Positions 44,788-54,535 of a DNA stretch of 64,000 bases are shown in pieces. Under the pieces are notes generated by a model that was given only the letters and a program-made list of their open reading frames with translations, was not told where the DNA came from and searched no databases. The first letter of the stretch is position 1, and each line of letters opens with the position of its first letter. The position numbers and the translations under genes are program-made. Source of the stretch: Rhizobium sp. CCGE531 (lineage in GTDB: Bacteria > Pseudomonadota > Alphaproteobacteria > Rhizobiales > Rhizobiaceae); the NCBI RefSeq assembly GCF_003627795.1, contig NZ_CP032684.1:1713001-1777000 (forward strand), in the 5' to 3' direction.

Positions 44788-45786
44788 ATGAGCCACGTCA
44801 TGACTGACGGTCTCCACTTGGATCAACATCAGCCGATACAATGGATCACCGTGGAAGAGGCAAGGGCAATTTACAATCGTCCCTTCAATGATCTTCTGTT
44901 CCGGGCACAGCTGGTACACCGCACCAATTTCGATCCCAATGCCATCCAGATGAGCCGACTCCTGTCGATCAAGACCGGCGGCTGCGCCGAGGACTGCGGC
45001 TATTGCAGCCAGTCCGCCCATTATCCGACCGGCCTCAAGGCCTCGAAGCTCATGGAGGTCGAACGTGTCCTGACAGAGGCGCGCAAGGCCAAGGAGGGCG
45101 GCGCGACGCGCTATTGCATGGGGGCCGCCTGGCGCAATCCGAAGGACCGCGACATGGAAGCACTCATTGCCATGGTCGAAGGGGTTAGGGCGATGGGCAT
45201 GGAGACCTGCATGACGCTCGGCATGTTGACGCCCGAACAATCGGCACGGCTCGCGGAGGCGGGGCTCGACTATTACAACCACAACATCGATACCTCCGAA
45301 CGCTATTACTCCGAAATCATCACCACCCGCAGCTTCGCGGATCGGCTGGAAACGCTGGCGAATGTCCGTGACGCTGGTATCAAAGTCTGCGCCGGCGGCA
45401 TTCTCGGCATGGGCGAGACGGTCGAAGACCGGATCTCTATGCTGGTGACGCTCGCCAATCTGCCCGCGCCGCCGGAAAGCGTGCCGATCAACATGCTGAT
45501 CCCGATCCCCGGTTCGAAGCTCGCCGATGCGGCGCCCGTCGACCCGATCGACTTCGTTCGCACGATTGCGCTCGCCCGTATCCTGATGCCGCGCTCGCAT
45601 GTGCGGCTGTCGGCCGGCCGCACCGAGATGAGCGATGAGATGCAGGCCCTCTGTTTCTTTGCCGGCGCCAATTCCATCTTTGTCGGCGATACGCTGCTGA
45701 CGGCGGACAATCCCGGAGAAGATCACGACGCTGCACTTTTCCGCCGCCTCGGTCTCAAGCCGATGGCCCTGGAGCCGGCTCATTGA
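44788..45786 (+). CDS. bioB: Biotin synthase
   Basis: This 332-residue radical-SAM enzyme inserts sulfur into dethiobiotin. The iron-sulfur motif [11 protein letters not shown] is at about residues 70-80. It starts 51 bp after mce on the same strand and is the first of the bioBFDAZ-panD genes; read-through from mce is possible. The bioB stop and bioF start overlap. Confidence 0.95.
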   Translation: MSHVMTDGLHLDQHQPIQWITVEEARAIYNRPFNDLLFRAQLVHRTNFDPNAIQMSRLLSIKTGGCAEDCGYCSQSAHYPTGLKASKLMEVERVLTEARKAKEGGATRYCMGAAWRNPKDRDMEALIAMVEGVRAMGMETCMTLGMLTPEQSARLAEAGLDYYNHNIDTSERYYSEIITTRSFADRLETLANVRDAGIKVCAGGILGMGETVEDRISMLVTLANLPAPPESVPINMLIPIPGSKLADAAPVDPIDFVRTIALARILMPRSHVRLSAGRTEMSDEMQALCFFAGANSIFVGDTLLTADNPGEDHDAALFRRLGLKPMALEPAH

Positions 45787-46928
45787 GCGCGCCTGCACTC
45801 GCCCGCTACGAGGCGAAGCTTGCCGGCCTCCACCGCAGAGCACGTGTTCGCACCCTCCTGCCGCAGCAGGGTGTGGACTTCACTTCCAACGATTACCTTG
45901 GGCTCGCGAACGCGCCACGTCTGAAGGCGGCAATATCCGTCGCGATCGAAAGGGGCGTGCCGGCTGGCGCCGGGGGCTCGCGGCTGCTGCGCGGCAATCA
46001 CGCCGAGCACGAGGCGCTTGAAGCGGAAGCTGCGTCGTTGTTCGGAGCTGATAGAGTGCTCTATTTCGGCAGCGGCTATATGGCGAATGCAGCGCTTTTC
46101 TCGACCTTGCCGCAGCGCGACGACTTGATCGTCCACGATGCGCTGATCCATGCGAGTGCGCATGAGGGGATCGCGGCAAGCAAGGCAGAGGTGGTGGCCG
46201 CGCGGCACAACGATATCGATGCGTTTGACCAGGCGATCCGCAACTGGCGGCAAACCGGAGGTAAAGGGCACCCGTGGATCGCGGTGGAGAGCCTTTATTC
46301 GATGGACGGGGACCGGGCGCCTGTCTTCGAACTTGCGGAACTTGCGGATCGGCACGACGGCTTTCTCGTTGTCGATGAGGCGCATGCGACCGGCATATTC
46401 GGTCCTGGCGGGCGCGGCTTGGCCGCCGGTCTGGAAAACCGGGGCAACGTCGTGGCACTGCACACCTGCGGCAAGGCGCTCGGCGTTTCAGGCGCGCTTC
46501 TCGGCCTGCCGACAGCTCTCGCCGACTATCTGATCAACCGCGCCCGCAATTTCATCTATTCGACTGCGCCCTCTCCCTTGATGGCGGCAGGGGTGCGAGA
46601 AGCGTTGCGTATAATCGTCGACGAACCGGAGCGGCGCCTGAGACTGGAGCGCTTGAAGAATTTCGCCGGAGAACAACTTCGGACCAGGCTCGGTGCTAGC
46701 CCCAGCGCTTCGCAGATCCTGCCTGTAATGATCGGTGACAATGCTCGTGCGCTCCGGATCGCCGAAGGCATGCGAGCCGAAGGTTTTGACATCCGGGCGA
46801 TCCGGCCGCCGGCCGTTCCGGACGGCACGGCGCGTCTCAGGATTTCCATCACGCTCAATGTCGATGAAGGCCGGATCGCGGAGATGTTCGAGCGGCTTGC
46901 CGCCGTTACCGAGGAGGGCAGGTCATGA
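45783..46928 (+). CDS. bioF: 8-amino-7-oxononanoate synthase
   Basis: This 381-residue PLP enzyme condenses pimeloyl-ACP/CoA with alanine. The PLP-Lys lies in [13 protein letters not shown] (about residue 235), and [13 protein letters not shown] is near the start. It begins at TTG 45783, overlapping the bioB stop, an unusual start codon that fits tight coupling. Next gene: bioD, 4-bp overlap. Confidence 0.95.
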   Translation: MSAPALARYEAKLAGLHRRARVRTLLPQQGVDFTSNDYLGLANAPRLKAAISVAIERGVPAGAGGSRLLRGNHAEHEALEAEAASLFGADRVLYFGSGYMANAALFSTLPQRDDLIVHDALIHASAHEGIAASKAEVVAARHNDIDAFDQAIRNWRQTGGKGHPWIAVESLYSMDGDRAPVFELAELADRHDGFLVVDEAHATGIFGPGGRGLAAGLENRGNVVALHTCGKALGVSGALLGLPTALADYLINRARNFIYSTAPSPLMAAGVREALRIIVDEPERRLRLERLKNFAGEQLRTRLGASPSASQILPVMIGDNARALRIAEGMRAEGFDIRAIRPPAVPDGTARLRISITLNVDEGRIAEMFERLAAVTEEGRS

Positions 46929-47563
46929 CCCCGCGCTTCGTCATCACTGGCACCGATACCGGCATCGGCAAGACGGTATTTTCCGCAGCCTTGGCCGGCG
47001 CCTTGAACGGGTCCTACTGGAAGCCGGTGCAATCGGGCCTCGATGACGAAACCGACAGCGAAGCTGTGGCTCGCCTCGGCGATGTGCCGCCCGAACGCAT
47101 CTTGGCGGAAGCCTATCGCCTTTCCACACCTGCCTCGCCGCATCTGTCGGCCCGGCTCGACGGTGTTGCGATCGACCCGAGCCGACTTGTTCCGCCGGAG
47201 ACCAACGGGCCGCTGGTGATCGAAGGGGCAGGGGGGCTTCTCGTGCCGCTTTCGGACGAGCTGGTGTTCGCCGACATTTTCGCCCGCTGGCAGATTCCCG
47301 TCATCCTCTGCGCCCGTACGTCACTGGGCGCGATCAATCACACGCTGCTGTCGCTCGAAGCGATGAGGCATCGCGGTATCCCCACATTCGGCGTCGCCTT
47401 CATCGGCGAGGAAAACCTAGAGACGCAACGGATCATCGTGGACATGGGCGGTGTCCGGTCGCTCGGCCGACTGCCGACGCTCCCCAGCGTCAAATCAGAG
47501 GCGGTTCGGCAAGCATTTAAAGACAACTTCGATCTGGCTTCTTTTGCCGGGATGCTTGAATGA
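46925..47563 (+). CDS. bioD: Dethiobiotin synthetase
   Basis: This 212-residue ATP-dependent enzyme closes the ureido ring. It has the P-loop [13 protein letters not shown] near residue 8 and the motif [14 protein letters not shown] near 100. The start overlaps the bioF stop (ATGA) and the stop overlaps bioA. Confidence 0.95.
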   Translation: MTPRFVITGTDTGIGKTVFSAALAGALNGSYWKPVQSGLDDETDSEAVARLGDVPPERILAEAYRLSTPASPHLSARLDGVAIDPSRLVPPETNGPLVIEGAGGLLVPLSDELVFADIFARWQIPVILCARTSLGAINHTLLSLEAMRHRGIPTFGVAFIGEENLETQRIIVDMGGVRSLGRLPTLPSVKSEAVRQAFKDNFDLASFAGMLE

Positions 47564-48825
47564 CCCGTTCGCCCGTTTGGCACCCCTTCACCCAGCATGC
47601 GCTGGAACCGCCGATTAAGCGCGTCGTCTCCACGGAAGGCGCCTACCTGATCGACGAAGACGGCAATCGCATCCTCGATGCGACCTCGTCATGGTGGGTG
47701 ATCACGCACGGTCATCGGCATCCCGCAATCGTAAACGCGATCCGCGAGGCAAATGAAGCCTATGACCAGATCATTTTTGCCGAATTCTCGCATGCGCCCG
47801 CCGAGGAACTGGCCGAGGGACTGACCGCGGTCGCGCCGCCCGGATTGAAGCATGTCTTCTACTCGGACAGCGGCTCGACCTCCGTCGAGGTCGCGTTGAA
47901 GATGGCGCTCGGCTATTTCCACAACATCGGCGAACGGCGCGACCGCATCGTCGTCATGGAGCATGGCTATCATGGCGATACGATTGGCGCTATGTCGACC
48001 GGAGACCGAGGCGTCTTCAACGCTGCCTATGAGCCGTTGCTATTCGGCGTCGACCGATTGCCTTTTCCCGAAACGGATCGCGAGCAAGAAACGCTCGATA
48101 TGTTCGAGCTATTCTGCCTCTCGGGTCGTGTGGCGGCACTGGTGATCGAGCCTTTGGTCCTTGGCGCCGGCGGCATGAAAATGTACGGTGCCGGGTTGCT
48201 TGCCGGGCTGAAGGAGATCGCCGAACGTTACGATTGCCTGTTCATCGCCGATGAAGTTATGACCGGCTGGGGGCGAACAGGCACCCTGTTTGCCTGCGAG
48301 CAGGCCGGTATAACTCCTGACATTCTCTGCACGTCCAAAGGATTGACGGGTGGTGCCCTGCCGCTTGCAGCAACGCTCTGCACGGGCGAGATATTCGACG
48401 CCCACCTCTCCACCGACCGGCGCAAGACCTTCTTCCATTCGAGTTCCTATGCCGCAAATCCGATCGCCTGCGCGGCGGCTGTCGCTAATCTCGAGGTCTG
48501 GCGCGGTGAGCCCGTTGCCGAGCGGGTTCACAGTCTTGAGACACTACATTGGCAGAGCCTGCCGAGGTTCGAGGCAGACGCGCGCTTCACAAATATCCGG
48601 CAGGCCGGGACGATTGCGGCCCTCGACCTTGTCGTGCCGGCCGGCGGCTATCTCGCCGATGTGGGGCCACGCATGCGCAAGCTGTTTCGCGAACGTGGGC
48701 TGCTCATCCGTCCACTAGGAAACGTCATCTACCTGATGCCGCCCTATTGCGTTACCGCCGATGAGCTCTGCCATGCCTATGACGCCATCGACGAGGTGGC
48801 TTCCATTGTTCTCGAGAGAGAATGA
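47560..48825 (+). CDS. bioA: Adenosylmethionine-8-amino-7-oxononanoate aminotransferase
   Basis: This 421-residue PLP transaminase uses SAM as amino donor. Features are [15 protein letters not shown] at the N-terminus, [14 protein letters not shown], and the PLP Lys in [16 protein letters not shown] (about residue 268). It overlaps bioD and bioZ by 4 bp each. Confidence 0.95.
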   Translation: MTRSPVWHPFTQHALEPPIKRVVSTEGAYLIDEDGNRILDATSSWWVITHGHRHPAIVNAIREANEAYDQIIFAEFSHAPAEELAEGLTAVAPPGLKHVFYSDSGSTSVEVALKMALGYFHNIGERRDRIVVMEHGYHGDTIGAMSTGDRGVFNAAYEPLLFGVDRLPFPETDREQETLDMFELFCLSGRVAALVIEPLVLGAGGMKMYGAGLLAGLKEIAERYDCLFIADEVMTGWGRTGTLFACEQAGITPDILCTSKGLTGGALPLAATLCTGEIFDAHLSTDRRKTFFHSSSYAANPIACAAAVANLEVWRGEPVAERVHSLETLHWQSLPRFEADARFTNIRQAGTIAALDLVVPAGGYLADVGPRMRKLFRERGLLIRPLGNVIYLMPPYCVTADELCHAYDAIDEVASIVLERE

Positions 48826-49814
48826 TGATGTCGGGCCGTTCTTCTCGTTTGGCCGGGTTCGGGCATGCCGCGCCTGCACGCTGCGTCGGCAATGCAGAAA
48901 TCGAGATGCAACTCGGCCTTGAAGCGGGCTGGATAGAGCGTCGGACGGGCATCCGGACGCGCCATTGGGCCGAAGATAGCGAGACCTTGAGCGGCCTTGC
49001 AGCGCAGGCTGCACATATGGCGCTCGACGATGCGGCAATCGCACGCGAAGACATCGCGCTCACGCTGCTTGCGACATCCACCCCCGATCACCTGTTGCCA
49101 CCCTCCGCACCACTGCTCGCGCACAAGCTGGGCCTCCGAAAATCCGGGGCGATCGATCTGGCCGGCGCCTGTTCGGGCTTTCTCTATGCACTGACGCTCG
49201 CGGACGGTTTCGTCCGCGCACAGGGGCGCCCCGTGCTCGTGGTCGCCGCAAATATCCTGAGCCGGCGTATCAATCCCGCAGAGCGCGCGAGCGCCGTGCT
49301 GTTTGCCGACGCGGCCGGTGCGGTCGTGCTTGCCCCATCTCGGGACCGCCAACGCGGCCTCCTCTCGGCCGACCTCGCCTCGGACGGACGTGGATATGAG
49401 CTGATCCAGATTCCGGCCGGCGGCAGCAATCGACCGTTTTCAAGCGATCTGAGCGCCGAGGACGTGCTGATGACAATGCGCGATGGCCGTGAGGTGTTTT
49501 CGCGCGCCGTCGCCCTGATGACGAGGACATCTAGGCGCGCACTGGACCAGGCCGGGCTTGCCGCCGCCGAGATCGACCGCTTCATTCCGCATCAGGCGAA
49601 TGTGCGCATGTTCGATGCCGTCGCTGGCTCACTCGGCATCGATCCGGCAAAGACCGTGCGGACGATCGAGACCTACGGCAATTCGTCCGCCGCCACCATT
49701 CCATTGTCGCTCTCCGTCGCCAACAGCCAAACAGCCTTCGCCGAGGGCGAGACGCTGCTCCTGACCGCCGCTGGGGCCGGTCTAACCGGCGGAGCCACAG
49801 TCGTTGTCGTCTAG
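48822..49814 (+). CDS. bioZ: BioZ, beta-ketoacyl-ACP synthase III-like
   Basis: This 330-residue FabH-like enzyme carries the catalytic triad: Cys in [11 protein letters not shown] (about residue 115), His in [12 protein letters not shown] (about 255) and Asn in [10 protein letters not shown]. BioZ supplies pimeloyl-ACP from glutaryl-CoA in Agrobacterium, Mesorhizobium and relatives, replacing BioC/BioH. Its linkage to bioBFDA makes this assignment much better than plain FabH. Confidence 0.9.
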   Translation: MMMSGRSSRLAGFGHAAPARCVGNAEIEMQLGLEAGWIERRTGIRTRHWAEDSETLSGLAAQAAHMALDDAAIAREDIALTLLATSTPDHLLPPSAPLLAHKLGLRKSGAIDLAGACSGFLYALTLADGFVRAQGRPVLVVAANILSRRINPAERASAVLFADAAGAVVLAPSRDRQRGLLSADLASDGRGYELIQIPAGGSNRPFSSDLSAEDVLMTMRDGREVFSRAVALMTRTSRRALDQAGLAAAEIDRFIPHQANVRMFDAVAGSLGIDPAKTVRTIETYGNSSAATIPLSLSVANSQTAFAEGETLLLTAAGAGLTGGATVVVV

Positions 49815-49841
49815 GCGTCCCCATTCAAAGGAGAAATAGCG

Positions 49842-50282
49842 TTGGAGAAATATGTCGGTGCGAAGCTGCACGGGATTCGCGTGACGGGTTCGAAGCTGAA
49901 CTACCACGGGTCGATCACCATCGATGCCGACTTTTGCCGTGACGTCGGGATCAAGCCGCTCGAATATGTCGAGATCTGGAACAAGATGTCTGGGGCCCGC
50001 ATCAGCACCTATGTCCTCTATGGTCAGGCAGGTTCGCGCTGTTGCATCCTCAATGGCGCCGCCGCCCGCACCTGCCAGGAGGGCGACGAGATCATCATCG
50101 CATCCAGCATCTATGGCGAGATCGACGATGTCATCGCCTTAAAGCCAAAGGTGCTTGTCTTCGGATCGGGCAATTCAGTTGTCGATCGGATTACCTACGA
50201 GGTCTTTCGACGACCGGACGGGTCTCTGGACATGACGGTTACAAGCAATGTTCCCGACAACGACTGTGTTTTCCCGCGATGA
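49842..50282 (+). CDS. panD: Aspartate 1-decarboxylase
   Basis: This 146-residue pro-enzyme makes beta-alanine for pantothenate and CoA. It self-cleaves before Ser25 in the motif NYHGSITID to form the pyruvoyl cofactor. The start appears to be TTG 49842 after AAAGGAG. It follows bioZ by 27 bp. PanD in a biotin operon is seen in some rhizobial symbiotic regions. Confidence 0.95.
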   Translation: MEKYVGAKLHGIRVTGSKLNYHGSITIDADFCRDVGIKPLEYVEIWNKMSGARISTYVLYGQAGSRCCILNGAAARTCQEGDEIIIASSIYGEIDDVIALKPKVLVFGSGNSVVDRITYEVFRRPDGSLDMTVTSNVPDNDCVFPR

Positions 50283-50399
50283 TGGTGTCTGGTGTACATC
50301 CAACCTCGTCTCTTCTTGAAGGAACCGATAGGATCTAGACCAGGAGATGACGCCAAGCCTGCTGTGGCGGGTTCTTCCTACTATTCATCTTCGCGCATC

Positions 50400-50457
50400 T
50401 TGTGCCGTGTATTATCAGATTGGCGGTACGTTGTGCCGTTTATAGTCTTGTTGGCGG
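50400..50457 (+). repeat. 31-bp-period direct repeat upstream of aceE
   Basis: Two 27-bp copies, 50400-50426 and 50431-50457, agree at 21 positions, with TTGTGCCGT and TTGGCGG constant at their ends. The period of 31 bp is close to three helical turns. They lie 68 bp before the aceE start and look like paired binding sites for an activator or repressor. Confidence 0.6.
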
Positions 50458-50524
50458 AATATCCGGCATGAAGCGCTTTTGCCGATGTGGTAGTTTCAAG
50501 CCCATGACCCTTGGGGAGGAACGA

Positions 50525-53188
50525 GTGGAAATGAATCCGAATATCATGAGCCGCGTTGACGATGAATTAGAAACGGGCGAATGGCTCGCTTCGCTTGAAG
50601 CCGTGACGACCTATGAAGGAGAGGGACGCGCGCGCGAGCTTCTCGAGGCTCTTGAGAAGAGGGCGCGCGAACTCGGAATTTATCCGCAGACGCTGCCCTA
50701 TGTGCCCTACCGGAACTCTATTCCGCTCTCCAAGCAGGCGCCCTTCCCCGGCAATCTCGAGCTAGAGGAGCGCATTACCTCGATCATCCGCTGGAATGCC
50801 CTGGCAATGGTCGTGCGCGCCAATAAAGCCTATGGCGAACTAGGCGGCCACGTCGCGAGCTATGCCTCCGCCGCCGAAATTTTCGAGGTCGGCTTCAACC
50901 ATTTCTTCAAGGGTCCGGGCGAGGACGGAGGTGACCTTGTTTATTTCCAGCCGCATTCGGCCCCGGGTGTCTATGCGCGCGCCTTCCTCGAGGGCCGTTT
51001 GAGCGAAGAGCAACTGAAGAATTACCGACAGGAGCTCGGCGGCAACGGCCTGTGTTCTTATCCGCATCCATGGCTGATGCCGGATTTCTGGCAGTTCCCG
51101 ACGGGGTCAATGGGCATTGGCCCTATCAACGCCGTCTACCAGGCGCGTTTTCTACGCTATCTCCGCGACCGGGGCCTCGCTAAGACCGACCAGCAGCACG
51201 TCTGGGGGGTGTTCGGTGACGGCGAGATGGACGAGCCTGAGTCAATCGCAGGCCTTTCGTTGGCCAGCCGTGAATCGCTCGATAACCTCACTTTCATCGT
51301 CAACTGCAACCTGCAGCGCCTCGACGGTCCGGTCCGCGGAAATGGTCAAATCATCCAGGAGTTGGAAAACCTCTTCCTCGGTGCCGGCTGGAACGTCATC
51401 AAGGTCCTTTGGGGCTCGGAATGGGACGCCATCTTCGCCGCAGACAAGAGCCATGCCCTGCTACGTCGTTTCGCGGCGACGGTGGACGGCAAATACCAGT
51501 CTCTCGGCGCACATGATGGCGCTTACAACCTTACGAACTTCTTCGATGAGGACCCCGACGTTCGCAAGCTGGTCTTACACATGTCCGAGCGCGAGATCGA
51601 TGCGCTCAAGCGCGGGGGTCATGACTTCCGCAAGCTTTATTCCGCATTCAAAGCCGCCAAGGAAACCAAGGGGCGCCCGACCGTCATCCTGGCTAAGACC
51701 AAGAAGGGCTACGGTATGGGTGGCGCCGGCGAGTCGCGCATGACGGCGCACCAGGCGAAGAAGCTCGACGTAGATGCGCTCAAGGCGTTTCGCGACAAGT
51801 TCTCGCTGCCCCTGGATGACGAACAGGTCGAAAAGCTGGAATTCTACCGTCCGGCCGACGACTCTCCCGAGATCAGCTATCTTCGCTCACGCCGAAGCGA
51901 CCTGGGGGGCTACATTCCCCAGCGTCGCCAGAAGGCTGATCCGCTCACCGTGCCGCCAATTGACAGCTACGCTGCCTTTGCTCTTGCGAGCGATGGCCGG
52001 GAGAACTCGACGACCACCGCGGCGGTTCGCGTCTTCAGCAACCTGATCAAGGATCCCGGCATTGGCCAGCGTGTCGTGCCGATCGTCGCTGACGAGGCGC
52101 GTACCTTCGGCATGGCAAACCTGTTCCGGCAGGTCGGCATCTATTCGCCTGTCGGCCAGCTCTACGAGCCGGAAGATGCCGGCTCGATGCTCTATTACAA
52201 GGAAGCCGTCGACGGGCAGCTCCTGGAGGAGGGCATCACCGAGGCGGGGGCAATCTCGTCGTGGGTGGCTGCGGCCACCTCCTACAGCGTGCATGGCGTA
52301 CCCATGCTGCCGTTCTACATCTATTATTCGATGTTCGGCTTTCAGCGCGTCGGCGACCTTATATGGGCCGCTGCCGACCAGCGCGCCCGTGGGTTCCTGA
52401 TCGGGGCAACCGCTGGCCGTACCACGCTCGGGGGTGAGGGGCTGCAACACCAGGACGGTTCCAGCCATCTGCTCGCTTCAACGATTCCGAACTGCCGCGC
52501 GTATGACCCCGCCTATGCCTACGAGATGGCGGTCATTATCGACGAGGGCGCGCGGCGCATGCTCGAGCAAAATCGCGACGAGTTCTTCTACATCACCGCG
52601 ATGAACGAGAACTACATGCAGCCGTCCATGCCGTCGGATGAGCGCGATGGTATCATCAAGGGCATGTACCGCCTCGGCCCGGCTGGTCAGCCGGATGCCG
52701 CTGTCCGCCTTGTCGGTGCCGGTGCCATCCTTCCCGAAGTGGTCGCTGCGGGCGAGCTCCTGAAGAAGGACTGGAACGTCGACGCGACGGTCTTCAGCGC
52801 GACGAGCTTCAGCGAGCTTGCCCGCGAAGCAACGGAAGTCGAGCGCGCAAATCGCCTGTCGCCGGAAAAGGAACCGCGCCGCAGCCATGTTGAAACGCTG
52901 CTTGAGGGGGATGCTCCTGTCGTTGTGGCGACGGACTATGTCCGTGCGCTGCCGCAACTGATCAGCCCCTATGTGAAGGCGAGCTTCGTGGCGCTTGGAA
53001 CGGATGGATTCGGCCGCAGCGATACGCGTGCTGCACTGCGGACCTTCTTCGAAGTCGACAAGCACAACATCGTAGTTGCTGCCCTTGCCGCTCTCGCCAA
53101 AGAGGGCATTGGTGACGCAAAGACCGTTGCCAAGGCCATCAGCAAATATGGCATCAACGCCAGTGCGCCTGCGCCCTGGACCGTCTGA
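50525..53188 (+). CDS. aceE: Pyruvate dehydrogenase E1, homodimeric type
   Basis: This 887-residue thiamine-diphosphate enzyme (about the length of E. coli AceE) decarboxylates pyruvate and acetylates lipoyl-E2. The TPP-binding motif is GDGEMDEPESIAG (about residue 240), ending in NCNLQRLDG. GTG 50525 after GGGGAGGA is the best start; ATG 50531 is an alternative. Rhizobia usually use the alpha/beta E1 type, so this looks like an additional, possibly acquired complex. Confidence 0.9.
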   Translation: MEMNPNIMSRVDDELETGEWLASLEAVTTYEGEGRARELLEALEKRARELGIYPQTLPYVPYRNSIPLSKQAPFPGNLELEERITSIIRWNALAMVVRANKAYGELGGHVASYASAAEIFEVGFNHFFKGPGEDGGDLVYFQPHSAPGVYARAFLEGRLSEEQLKNYRQELGGNGLCSYPHPWLMPDFWQFPTGSMGIGPINAVYQARFLRYLRDRGLAKTDQQHVWGVFGDGEMDEPESIAGLSLASRESLDNLTFIVNCNLQRLDGPVRGNGQIIQELENLFLGAGWNVIKVLWGSEWDAIFAADKSHALLRRFAATVDGKYQSLGAHDGAYNLTNFFDEDPDVRKLVLHMSEREIDALKRGGHDFRKLYSAFKAAKETKGRPTVILAKTKKGYGMGGAGESRMTAHQAKKLDVDALKAFRDKFSLPLDDEQVEKLEFYRPADDSPEISYLRSRRSDLGGYIPQRRQKADPLTVPPIDSYAAFALASDGRENSTTTAAVRVFSNLIKDPGIGQRVVPIVADEARTFGMANLFRQVGIYSPVGQLYEPEDAGSMLYYKEAVDGQLLEEGITEAGAISSWVAAATSYSVHGVPMLPFYIYYSMFGFQRVGDLIWAAADQRARGFLIGATAGRTTLGGEGLQHQDGSSHLLASTIPNCRAYDPAYAYEMAVIIDEGARRMLEQNRDEFFYITAMNENYMQPSMPSDERDGIIKGMYRLGPAGQPDAAVRLVGAGAILPEVVAAGELLKKDWNVDATVFSATSFSELAREATEVERANRLSPEKEPRRSHVETLLEGDAPVVVATDYVRALPQLISPYVKASFVALGTDGFGRSDTRAALRTFFEVDKHNIVVAALAALAKEGIGDAKTVAKAISKYGINASAPAPWTV

Positions 53189-53221
53189 TCCTCCGATTAT
53201 GTCTCATAGAAAGCTCGCACC

Positions 53222-54526
53222 ATGAGTGCCGTCCAAAAGATATATCTACCCGACATCGGAGACTACAAAGACGTTCCGATCGTCGAAATCACCGTGAAGC
53301 CCGGCGACATCGTTGCTGTTGACGATCCGATCATCACTCTTGAAACGGACAAGGCGACGATGGAGGTTCCGTCTCCATCCGCCGGTCGCGTCGCTGCACT
53401 GCTCGTCGAGGTCGGGACGAAGGTTTCCAAGGGTTCCCTTATCGCGGAAATCGAGGCCATCGGCGCCGAAGCGGCGATCGCCACCAGCGGGCCGGCGACT
53501 GAGGCACCGCTAATAACGCCGTCGCCGGCTGCCCCCGCGTTGCAGGAGGCACGACCGGCTGCACACCCGGCAGCCCCTGCGCAGGAGCAGGTCATGTCGT
53601 CCGAAACCCTGGGAGCGATGTTGCATGCCACGCCATCCGTAAGGGTCTATGCGCGCGAGCTCGGTGTTGATCTCGTTCGCGTCAAAGCGACCGGCCCGAA
53701 GGGGAGGATCCTGCGCGAGGACGTGCAGAAATTCGTCAAAGGCGAGGTCAACGCGCCGAAGGCGGCGTCAGCTTCTGCCGGAAGCCTGGCATTTGCCGGT
53801 CTCCCGGCTTGGCCGCAGATCGATTTTTCCAAGTTCGGCGAAGTCGAAAAGAGCCCACTGACGCGTATCCAGGAAATCTCCGGCGCAAGCCTTGCACGCA
53901 ACTATCTGACTATTCCGCATGTCACGAACTTCGACAATGCGGATATCACGGAGCTCGAGAACTTCCGCACGCAGCTCAACGGCGAGAAGCGCCACCCGGT
54001 CGTCAAGCTGACGATGGTCGCGTTCCTCCTCAAGGCTTCCGCGCTGGCGCTGAAAGCCTATCCTCGGTTCAATTCTTCCCTCACAGGCAATGAACTGACC
54101 TTCAAGAAATACGTGAACATCGGCTTTGCCGTGGATACGCCGAAGGGCCTGATGGTTCCGGTTATCAAGGATTGTGACAAGAAGGGCCTGATCGACATCG
54201 GCCAGGAAATGTCGGTCCTTGCGGAGAAGGCGCGCGAGGGCACGCTGTTGCCGGCCGACATGCAGGGCGGATGTTTCTCCGTCTCGTCGCTTGGCGGTAT
54301 TGGCGGAACGGGTTTCACGCCCATTATCAATGCGCCGGAAGTGGCCATTCTCGGCGCGGCGCGCTCAGCGATGCAGGCGGTGTGGAATGGCGAGGAATTT
54401 AAGCCGCGCCTGATCATGCCGATCAGCCTCTCCTGGGATCATCGGGTGGTGGACGGTGTCGCCGCGGCACGCTTCCTCGGCTACATCGCCTCGGTTCTCG
54501 GCGACTTTCGTCGCGCAATCCTTTGA
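53222..54526 (+). CDS. aceF: Dihydrolipoamide acetyltransferase (PDH E2)
   Basis: This 434-residue protein has one lipoyl domain (Lys in ETDKATMEVPSP, about residue 44), a proline/alanine linker, a peripheral subunit-binding domain (TPSVRVYARELGVDL, about 138) and the catalytic acetyltransferase domain ending with SWDHRVVDGVAAAR (about 405). It follows aceE by 33 bp and precedes lpdA by 9 bp. Confidence 0.9.
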   Translation: MSAVQKIYLPDIGDYKDVPIVEITVKPGDIVAVDDPIITLETDKATMEVPSPSAGRVAALLVEVGTKVSKGSLIAEIEAIGAEAAIATSGPATEAPLITPSPAAPALQEARPAAHPAAPAQEQVMSSETLGAMLHATPSVRVYARELGVDLVRVKATGPKGRILREDVQKFVKGEVNAPKAASASAGSLAFAGLPAWPQIDFSKFGEVEKSPLTRIQEISGASLARNYLTIPHVTNFDNADITELENFRTQLNGEKRHPVVKLTMVAFLLKASALALKAYPRFNSSLTGNELTFKKYVNIGFAVDTPKGLMVPVIKDCDKKGLIDIGQEMSVLAEKAREGTLLPADMQGGCFSVSSLGGIGGTGFTPIINAPEVAILGAARSAMQAVWNGEEFKPRLIMPISLSWDHRVVDGVAAARFLGYIASVLGDFRRAIL

Positions 54527-54535
54527 GGTGTGGAC

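Noticed and set aside
50426..50442. Sigma54 promoter (TGGC...TTGTGC) inside the aceE repeat
   Set aside because: The GG to GC spacing is off by one base from the -24/-12 consensus.
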